A DNA stretch of 16,029 nt from Lachnoclostridium sp. UBA1241 (GTDB lineage Bacteria > Bacillota > Clostridia > Lachnospirales > Lachnospiraceae), in the NCBI GenBank assembly GCA_002308955.1, contig DBWJ01000029.1, positions 2,525 through 18,553 on the forward strand, written 5' to 3'. Shown here one piece after another: positions 6,499-11,114 of the stretch. The notes below the pieces were generated by a model. The model was not told the DNA's origin. It made no database searches and was given only the letters and a program-made list of their open reading frames with translations. A program made the position numbers and the translations under genes. How positions within the stretch are numbered: position 1 is the stretch's first letter; each line of letters starts with the position of its first letter.

Positions 6499-6591
6499 TG
6501 TCTTGCTAATGCTTCGCCCTAGAGCGAATCCAAGGGTGAAGCATGTAATGCATAAGCTAATTACTGCAATCAATCCCTCGATTGTAAGCAT
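6490..6591 (-). CDS. 33-residue single-TM peptide, probable type I (holin-like) toxin
   Basis: A short gene with a near-perfect ribosome binding site AAAGGAGGTG (6598-6607) eight bases before the ATG at 6591. The peptide starts MLTIEGLIAVISLC, continues with a hydrophobic, Gly/Phe-rich stretch to about residue 24 and ends with a polar RSISKTQK tail. Length, one membrane helix and basic C-terminus resemble the putative holin-like/Fst-like type I toxins of Firmicutes. It has its own promoter (6724-6752), a 125-nt structured leader, and a convergent antisense RNA. An in-frame ATG at 6597 is too close to the ribosome binding site. Two broken relatives lie near 8.6-8.8 kb, supporting that this frame is a real repeated gene. 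Toxicity is inferred. Confidence 0.78.
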   Translation of the reverse strand: MLTIEGLIAVISLCITCFTLGFALGRSISKTQK

Positions 6592-6717
6592 AAGCATCAC
6601 CTCCTTTCTTCACCTGCTCTTGCAGGTTTCAATCGGAGGGACACAATGCCCTCCGAAAAGGAGAGCTAACCGTCCGCCATCTAACGGAAAACAAGCGTTT
6701 TCCATCGACGATACCCT
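6592..6717 (-). promoter_or_regulatory. Structured 5' leader of the toxin-like mRNA
   Basis: On the minus strand the leader holds GGAAAAC-GCTT-GTTTTCC (perfect 7-bp hairpin), GGAGGG/CCCTCC, and CCTGC-AAGA-GCAGG just before the ribosome binding site. A CTCCTTTTC segment can pair with GAAAGGAG of the ribosome binding site, so translation may be blocked until the leader is processed or refolded, as in several type I toxins. The CCTGC hairpin is also kept in the 8.6-kb remnant, with loop AAAA instead of AAGA. Confidence 0.6.
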
Positions 6718-6723
6718 ACAATC

Positions 6724-6752
6724 ATTATAGCAAAAACCGGCCCGGAAAGCAA
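6724..6752 (-). promoter_or_regulatory. Promoter of the toxin-like gene
   Basis: Minus strand TTGCTT (6752-6747), exactly 17 bp, TATAAT (6729-6724). Predicted start near 6717, giving about 125 nt of leader. Confidence 0.8.
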
Positions 6753-6907
6753 GAATAAATCGAACATTTGTTCTATTCTGACAATTCGCTGTTTTTCTTA
6801 TTATTCCAAGAAAAAAGTCTGACAAATAAAGTAAAAAGACGGTAAATGATCAAGTTTTCGGGAATTTTCTTTCCAAAAGGAAAGCAGTAGAAAAGAAGAC
6901 CTATTTA

Positions 6908-6916
6908 TGTTATAAT
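6908..6916 (+). promoter_or_regulatory. Extended -10 promoter for the SHOCT-like/PAS pair
   Basis: TG-T-TATAAT with no clear -35. A hairpin CTTTCC-AAAA-GGAAAG lies just upstream, around 6870-6885. Confidence 0.55.
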
Positions 6917-6983
6917 TTTCCAAATGGTTCTGGTACCTGCGAGTATAGCTTTACCTATCTCATTTCCGGGAGGAGCCCTGCAA

Positions 6984-7181
6984 ATGGACGTTTCAATCAA
7001 AGACGAAGCGTGGTCCGCGATGACCCACGAACAGAAGAATCACGAGCTGTATCTGAAGCAGAAGGCGCTGCTCGACCAGTTCCTCGAGAAGGGAGCGATT
7101 TCCCGGGAGCAGCACGACAAGAGTCTGCATGATCTGACGGAGAAGATGCACGAGACTTTAGAAGGAGTGACCCATGACTGA
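6984..7181 (+). CDS. Small SHOCT-like protein
   Basis: A 65-residue soluble protein. The stretch YLKQKALLDQFLEKGAI followed by SREQHDKSLHDLTEKM is the short C-terminal helical pattern seen in SHOCT-like proteins (a helix, a Gly-x-Ile turn, then a second helix ending in L-x-x-K-M). The start at 6984 is chosen because GGGAGGAG lies about eight bases upstream; an upstream in-frame ATG at 6924 is at the predicted transcription start and has no ribosome binding site. The stop overlaps the start of the PAS gene by eight bases, so the two are probably translated together and may act together. Function unknown. Confidence 0.8.
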   Translation: MDVSIKDEAWSAMTHEQKNHELYLKQKALLDQFLEKGAISREQHDKSLHDLTEKMHETLEGVTHD

Positions 7182-7554
7182 TCTGAATGAAATCTATAAG
7201 AGCGTTCTGGAGGCCGACCGGGCGGCGGTGGTGATCTGCGACCTTGAGCACATCATCATTTATATGAACCCGACCGCCATCCGCCGGTACGACCGCTGGG
7301 GCGGCGCAGCGCTTCTCGGGAAGAGCCTTTTAGCCTGCCACAATGAAAAGTCCCGGGAGATGATCGAGAAGGTGGTCGACTGGTTCCGGGCCGACACAGC
7401 CAACAACCTCGTCTACACTTTCCACAACGAGAAGGAGAACAAGGACGTCTACATGGTCGCACTCCGAAACGATTCCGGCGAGCTGATCGGGTATTACGAG
7501 AAGCACGAGTACCGGAACCCCGAGACGATGAGGATGTATGAGCCGGTGATTTGA
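7174..7554 (+). CDS. Stand-alone PAS-domain sensor protein
   Basis: A 126-residue cytosolic PAS protein: DRAAVVICDLEHIIIYMNPT is the first strands and helix, ALLGKSLLACHNEKSREMIEKV the F-helix region, and YMVALRNDSGELIGYYEKHEY the closing strands. The LACHN motif is typical of small single-domain PAS proteins in Clostridia related to the C-terminal PAS of DUF438 proteins. There is no kinase, cyclase or DNA-binding domain, so any output must go through a partner, perhaps the co-translated SHOCT-like protein. GAAGGAG is placed well before the ATG. Ligand unknown. Followed by a terminator at 7562-7600. Confidence 0.85.
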   Translation: MTDLNEIYKSVLEADRAAVVICDLEHIIIYMNPTAIRRYDRWGGAALLGKSLLACHNEKSREMIEKVVDWFRADTANNLVYTFHNEKENKDVYMVALRNDSGELIGYYEKHEYRNPETMRMYEPVI

Positions 7555-7561
7555 GGTGTTA

Positions 7562-7600
7562 GAAGGGCAGCCACGGAAAATGTGACTGCTCTTCATTTTT
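7562..7600 (+). terminator. Terminator after the PAS gene
   Basis: GAAGGGCAG-CCAC pairs with GTG-ACTGCTCTTC (one mismatch, one G-U), loop GGAAAAT, then ATTTTT. Confidence 0.8.
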
Positions 7601-7603
7601 CTC

Positions 7604-7661
7604 TTGACATGTAGTCAATGACGACATATAATGTAGACAGAAACACACGCATTGACTACAT
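7604..7661 (+). promoter_or_regulatory. Consensus promoter flanked by a perfect 12-bp inverted repeat
   Basis: TTGACA (7604-7609), 17 bp, TATAAT (7627-7632): a perfect sigma-70 type promoter. ATGTAGTCAATG (7609-7620) overlaps the -35 end and CATTGACTACAT (7650-7661) lies downstream of the start site; arm centres are 41 bp apart, about four helical turns. A third near half-site ATGTAGACA is at 7631-7639. Such a layout is typical of autorepression, most simply by the HTH protein encoded next. Confidence 0.85.
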
Positions 7662-7674
7662 TGTGGAGACATTT

Positions 7675-7950
7675 ATGAAAACGGTGATATATAACATCGA
7701 AGGGCTCGAGATTGAAGTCGAGGAATTTGATAAAGATGATAAAGACGCGGAACGGCGCCGTCTGGCATCGTATTTTAAGCTGATCAGAGAGAAGTCCGGT
7801 ATGAGCCGGACAGATTTCTCCGTTTGGCTGGGCGTTCCTTATCGTACCATGCAGGAGTGGGAACTGGGCCGCCGGGCCATGCCGGAATATGTACTTCATT
7901 TGATTGCTTATAAGGTGATGAATGAATTACGCGCGGGGCGGATTGGATAG
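7675..7950 (+). CDS. HTH (XRE-like) regulator, first gene of the phosphoesterase operon
   Basis: A 91-residue protein with an acidic N-terminal arm (about 1-26) and a C-terminal helix-turn-helix: RRRLASYFKLIREKSGMSRT (27-46), then DFSVWLGVPYRTMQEWELG (47-65), the XRE pattern with Q/W/E recognition-helix residues. The start at 7675 is chosen because GTGGAG precedes it and because the in-frame ATG at 7618 lies between the promoter hexamers and so is not transcribed. Its 3' end overlaps the likely start of the phosphoesterase, with AGGTGAT inside its coding end serving as ribosome binding site. The short XRE gene before an enzyme gene, under an inverted-repeat operator, resembles a toxin-antitoxin operon; that role is inferred. 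Confidence 0.85.
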   Translation: MKTVIYNIEGLEIEVEEFDKDDKDAERRRLASYFKLIREKSGMSRTDFSVWLGVPYRTMQEWELGRRAMPEYVLHLIAYKVMNELRAGRIG

Positions 7951-8470
7951 TACTAAGATGGTATATTTTACAGCGGATATGCATTTTGGCCACAGGGCGA
8001 TAATCAATATGCAGAACCGTCCGTTTGAGTCAGTTGAAGAAATGGACCGGGTTATGCTGCAGAATTTCAATTCCGTAGTTCATAAGAACGATACGGTTTA
8101 TATTCTGGGAGATATCTGTCACCATATGACAATTGAGGAAGCGGATGCGCTCATCCGGAAGATGAACGGGAAGAAGTATCTGATAATCGGAAACCATGAT
8201 AAGAAATATGATTCCGGACTCTTTGAAGATATTCGGGATTTTATGAAGGTTTCCGTAGATGGGCACTACTTTGCATTGATGCATTATCCGATGCTATCAT
8301 GGCCGAAGATGAGCCTTGGAGGATACCAACTACACGGTCATATTCACGCCCGTATGGATTATAACGAAGCGAATCGTGCAGCGGGAATCAGACGCTACGA
8401 CGTCGGGGTAGAGGCCAATGACTATTTCCCGGTTTCGGCGAAACAGATAATAGATTTCTTTGGAAATTAG
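7922..8470 (+). CDS. Calcineurin-like metallophosphoesterase
   Basis: A small two-metal phosphoesterase of 182 residues. All motifs are present (numbering from 7922): YFTADMHFGH (D19, H21), GDICHH (D64), GNHD (N91, H92), LMHYP (H121) and GHIHARMD (H140, H142). It should hydrolyse phosphomono- or diesters; the substrate is unknown. ATG 7922 has AGGTGAT six bases upstream and overlaps the HTH gene by 29 bases; ATG 7958 (M13) fits the usual family start, MVYFTADxHFGH, but has no ribosome binding site, so 7922 is preferred with some doubt. The gene is co-transcribed with the HTH regulator and was probably followed by a second phosphoesterase, now a fragment. Confidence 0.9.
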   Translation: MNYARGGLDSTKMVYFTADMHFGHRAIINMQNRPFESVEEMDRVMLQNFNSVVHKNDTVYILGDICHHMTIEEADALIRKMNGKKYLIIGNHDKKYDSGLFEDIRDFMKVSVDGHYFALMHYPMLSWPKMSLGGYQLHGHIHARMDYNEANRAAGIRRYDVGVEANDYFPVSAKQIIDFFGN

Positions 8471-8480
8471 GTGCATATAG

Positions 8481-8582
8481 ATGATCACAACATTATATGA
8501 GCCATTCCGGCATTGGTCGGAAGGAGGCAGTGTATATATACTTTCGGATTCACATTTTGCTAACAGTGACTGCATAAACTGA
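8481..8582 (+). pseudogene. 5' remnant of a second metallophosphoesterase
   Basis: Eleven bases after the first phosphoesterase, an ATG opens a 33-codon frame: MITTLYEPFRHWSEGG then SVYILSDSHFANSDC. The last part is the first strand and D-x-H metal motif of a different phosphoesterase subfamily, whose members usually continue for well over a hundred residues. Here homology stops after the SDC codons, at about 8571, precisely where similarity to the toxin-like gene begins on the other strand; a TGA follows at 8580. The gene was therefore cut by a rearrangement that joined it to a toxin fragment. It cannot be active. Confidence 0.75.
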
Positions 8583-8613
8583 TTACAGCAATCAATCCCT
8601 CGAGCGTTATCAT
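8560..8613 (-). pseudogene. N-terminal remnant of a second toxin-like gene
   Basis: From the ATG at 8613 with AAAGGAG upstream, the minus strand reads MITLEGLIAVISLCSHC then stop. The first 14 residues match the intact 6490-6591 peptide apart from conservative changes; after that the sequence belongs to the phosphoesterase fragment. The leader (CCTGC-AAAA-GCAGG hairpin and GTCCCTCCGATTGAAA) is also conserved, but no promoter like that of the intact copy remains: a terminator hairpin stands in its place. Confidence 0.78.
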
Positions 8614-8680
8614 AAGAATCACTCTCCTTTCTATTCCCTGCTTTTGCAGGTTTCAATCGGAGGGACGCGATTCAACAAGC

Positions 8681-8730
8681 AAAAATAGCCGTGACCTTGG
8701 CTGGGGACGGCTATTTTTGTGTCTTGTTGA
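8681..8730. terminator. Bidirectional terminator after the phosphoesterase operon
   Basis: AAAAATAGCCGT (8681-8692) pairs perfectly with ACGGCTATTTTT (8707-8718); outer arms TCAACAAG (8672-8679) and CTTGTTGA (8723-8730) can extend the stem. It matches the terminator of the small RNA family and would stop plus-strand transcripts from the phosphoesterase operon. Confidence 0.82.
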
Positions 8731-8767
8731 TACCTTTGCCCAATGAAAACCTAAACGAAAAAGGTGA
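8711..8767 (-). pseudogene. C-terminal remnant of a further toxin-like gene
   Basis: Read on the minus strand towards the terminator, the frame ends FSLGKGINKTQK-stop, against ALGRSISKTQK-stop at the end of the intact peptide. The last 15 bases (AAGACACAAAAATAG) are identical. There is no start codon or ribosome binding site upstream, where the 32-bp repeat array begins. It is thus the 3' half of another copy, in tandem with the N-terminal remnant. Confidence 0.6.
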
Positions 8768-8776
8768 CGAAGACAA

Positions 8777-8904
8777 AAAGTCGCCCTGATTTTTCCGAAA
8801 TTACCTGAAAACTCCCCCTGATTTTTCCGAAATCATCTGAAAAGTCGCCCTGATTTTTCCGAAATCATACCAAAACTCCCCTTGATTTTTCCGAAACATA
8901 GTGT
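8777..8904. repeat. Four tandem 32-bp repeats upstream of the ATPase gene
   Basis: The core CCCTGATTTTTCCGAAA recurs with TGAT at 8787, 8819, 8851 and 8883, an exact 32-bp period (three helical turns). Units 1 and 3 begin AAAAGTCGCC, units 2 and 4 AAAACTCCCC, so the real unit may be a 64-bp pair. Unit 4 contains the -35 hexamer of the ATPase promoter. Confidence 0.9.
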
Positions 8905-8909
8905 ATCAT
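8882..8909 (+). promoter_or_regulatory. Promoter of the ATPase gene inside the repeat array
   Basis: TTGATT (8882-8887), 16 bp, TATCAT (8904-8909). The fourth repeat overlaps the -35, so a protein bound to the repeats would control access. Confidence 0.65.
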
Positions 8910-8930
8910 AGAAGAAAGGGGTGATAAATT

Positions 8931-10298
8931 ATGGAGTTGAAAAGACATATTGATGGATGGCTTGCGGAATGGAAAAGTAACCCCAATCACAAACCGGCTT
9001 TGATACGCGGAATCAGGCAATCGGGGAAAACTCACTCAGTAAGATCATTCGCACAGAAAAACTATAATGTTGTTGTTTATCTTAATTTCTGGGACCGGCC
9101 GGATCTGTGTGTCGCATTTGACGGACAATTGGATGCGGATACGATAATTCGCGAGTTGTCCGTAAAAATGCCTTTGACAGAACTGACGGAAGGATCTACA
9201 GTGTTCCTCTATGACGAAGTGCAGGAATGTCCGAGAGCTTTGTTGTCGCTGAAGACGGTTCAAAACGATAAGCGATTCGACTTTATCGCTACAGGATCTT
9301 ACCTGGGTGTGAACGGCTATGTGGTATCGGATGACACGCCGAAACCGGTTGGATGTACGGATGAATTTGATATGAGAACTCTCGATTTTGAGGAGTTTTT
9401 GTGGGCGAAAGGATATGAAGACAGGCAAGTTTCATATGTCAGAGAAGCGTTCAAATCCCGCAGCGCACTTTCAGAATCCATGCATAGTTCATTTACTTCG
9501 CTTTTCAGAGAATATCTTTGTGTCGGAGGTTTCCCGGAGGCAGTCTGCAATTACATCAAGACGAACAATATTTACTCAACGCTTCAGATTACCAGAAGGA
9601 TAACCAGAGATCTTCAGGATGATTTCGGAAGAAGACGCGGTAAGGACAATAAGCCTCTGTTCAACAACAATGAAGTGGCTCGTATAAGAAGTGCCTTTTC
9701 ATTGATTCCGTCCTTTTTGGGTAAAGAGAACAAGAGATACATTGTTTCGAAAATCACCGGCAAAGGTGCCAAAGATTCCGGCAAGGACGCTCTGGATTAT
9801 CTGAAGGACACCGGTATCGTCATAAAAGTATACAATCTGGACGTTCCCGCAACGCCTCTTTCGGTAAATGCCATATCCAATCAATACAAGGTGTTTACAA
9901 CGGATATCGGAATGCTTGTAGGTATGCTGGAAGACGGAACAACGGACGCAATTATGTCCGGTGCGCTTGGAATGGGAAAGGGAATGCTATACGAAGAATT
10001 GATCGCAGAAGCTTTGTATAAGCGCGGAGGAAAACTGTTCTATTTTTCGAAGAATGGCGGTCTGGAACTTGATTTTGTCATCAATTATCTTGGGAATTCG
10101 ACAATACTTGAAGTAAAGGCAAAGGATGGTAATGCAAAAAGTGCCAAAACCGTTATGGCACACCCTGATCATTACGGCAAGACGCAGCTAATCCGGATTA
10201 AAGATTCGAATCTTGGGGAATCGAACGGAATTCTGACAATTCCTCATTATATGGCCCACCTTCTTTTTGAATGGCGGGCAACTCTGCCGACGGAATAA
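8931..10298 (+). CDS. AAA-type ATPase with DUF4143 and nuclease-like C-terminus
   Basis: A 455-residue cytosolic protein. Walker A GIRQSGKT is at 27-34, Walker B VFLYDE at 91-96 and TGSYLG at 121-126, the AAA_14 pattern. The middle is the DUF4143 region, and the C-terminus has D381 (LELDFV) and E394-V-K396 (LEVKAK), matching the D...ExK core of PD-(D/E)XK nucleases. Proteins of this build are very common in gut bacteria, often in many copies; their role is unsettled, with defence or mobile-element links proposed. AAAGGGGTGAT precedes the start. The four 32-bp repeats upstream are probably its operator. Codon use is AT-richer than the flanking peptidase genes, fitting acquisition. A terminator follows. 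Confidence 0.92.
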   Translation: MELKRHIDGWLAEWKSNPNHKPALIRGIRQSGKTHSVRSFAQKNYNVVVYLNFWDRPDLCVAFDGQLDADTIIRELSVKMPLTELTEGSTVFLYDEVQECPRALLSLKTVQNDKRFDFIATGSYLGVNGYVVSDDTPKPVGCTDEFDMRTLDFEEFLWAKGYEDRQVSYVREAFKSRSALSESMHSSFTSLFREYLCVGGFPEAVCNYIKTNNIYSTLQITRRITRDLQDDFGRRRGKDNKPLFNNNEVARIRSAFSLIPSFLGKENKRYIVSKITGKGAKDSGKDALDYLKDTGIVIKVYNLDVPATPLSVNAISNQYKVFTTDIGMLVGMLEDGTTDAIMSGALGMGKGMLYEELIAEALYKRGGKLFYFSKNGGLELDFVINYLGNSTILEVKAKDGNAKSAKTVMAHPDHYGKTQLIRIKDSNLGESNGILTIPHYMAHLLFEWRATLPTE

Positions 10299-10335
10299 CT
10301 CTTCTGATGTTTATGTCTTTCGAAGTAAAGCAATT

Positions 10336-10368
10336 AAACCGCAGGTTCAATGACGACCTGCGGTTTTT
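10336..10368 (+). terminator. Terminator of the ATPase gene
   Basis: AAACCGCAGGT (10336-10346) pairs perfectly with ACCTGCGGTTT (10356-10366), followed by T residues to 10368. Confidence 0.92.
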
Positions 10369-10591
10369 GTTATACAATAATGGCACAAGAGAACAAGAAA
10401 AGAAAACAAAGCGAAACGAAAGACACAGGCACCATGGGTGCCGAAATCCATGAAGAAGGTTTCGCGTTGAACCGGTTGACGATGAGTAAACCTCATGGCT
10501 GTGTTGCAGGCGGTTTTATGTGCCGTATGGAATGTGAGAACCGCCCTTCGGAAAGCGAAAACCTACGGGCTTGCAATCGCGCAAAATGTGA
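10369..10591. other. Intergenic region with hairpins, no convincing gene
   Basis: The one longer frame here starts inside the terminator and has no ribosome binding site. Visible structures are GGCACC-ATG-GGTGCC at 10428-10442 and a 7-bp stem GGCGGTT/AACCGCC at 10509-10545. No known riboswitch pattern was recognised. Confidence 0.4.
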
Positions 10592-10620
10592 TTGACTTTC
10601 CTCCCGTAATCGGTTAAACT
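10592..10620 (+). promoter_or_regulatory. Promoter of the XRE regulator gene
   Basis: TTGACT (10592-10597), 17 bp, TAAACT (10615-10620); start near 10627, about 50 bases before the ATG. Confidence 0.65.
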
Positions 10621-10678
10621 GAAATACTCGAGTTCGGGATTGGCTTTCGGGTATACACGTGTTTTATGGAGGTGTAAT

Positions 10679-11092
10679 ATGAAACCGATTTATCTATCAA
10701 TCCGCCTTCCGGAGACGGGCAACCACATTAAACAACTACTTAAGAAAAGCGGCTATACCGTTCGTGACATCCAGAGCGCCATGGGTTTTGAAAACCCGCA
10801 GGCAATCTACAAGTGGATGTCCGGTAAGACGCTGCCGAGTCTGGACAACCTTGTAATACTTAGCAAAATACTGCACAGCAGTATGGAAGACATCCTCGTC
10901 ATTGACGGGGATGTTGTTCGTTATACGGGTTTTCGCCGGAGGACCGCGCCGGACCGGGTGTACCGGACCGGGGCGCGTCGGACGGGCCCGGCGCAGGGGG
11001 CTTCTTTCATTCTTTTTTCACAAACTTCTCAAAATTTCGATATATTAACGTGTATAGTAGATAATGTGCGGGACATTGGTATTCCTGCATAA
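10679..11092 (+). CDS. XRE-family transcriptional regulator with GC-rich low-complexity tail
   Basis: A 137-residue protein. The helix-turn-helix occupies about 15-74: IKQLLKKSGYTVRDIQSAMG, NPQAIYKWMSG, LPSLDNLVILSKIL and the closing SMEDILV, a standard Cro/C1 domain. The start at 10679 has GGAGGTG four bases upstream; an in-frame ATG at 10640 has none. From about residue 80 the sequence becomes Arg/Thr/Gly-rich and is encoded by very GC-rich, locally duplicated DNA (10935-11000), quite unlike the first part. The original gene probably ended soon after the domain, and a lost stop or insertion extended it to the TAA at 11090. DNA target unknown. Confidence 0.8.
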   Translation: MKPIYLSIRLPETGNHIKQLLKKSGYTVRDIQSAMGFENPQAIYKWMSGKTLPSLDNLVILSKILHSSMEDILVIDGDVVRYTGFRRRTAPDRVYRTGARRTGPAQGASFILFSQTSQNFDILTCIVDNVRDIGIPA

Positions 11093-11114
11093 GACGAAAA
11101 AGGGGAGATAACCT

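Noticed and set aside
7618..7674. Earlier start for the HTH regulator at 7618
   Set aside because: This ATG lies between the -35 and -10 of the consensus promoter, so it would not be in the transcript; 7675 has a ribosome binding site.
8777..8904. CRISPR-like array in front of the ATPase
   Set aside because: Period is 32 bp and nearly the whole unit is conserved, leaving no variable spacers; it fits an operator array.
10350..10595. 81-codon plus-strand frame after the ATPase
   Set aside because: It begins inside the ATPase terminator, has no ribosome binding site and no recognisable domain.
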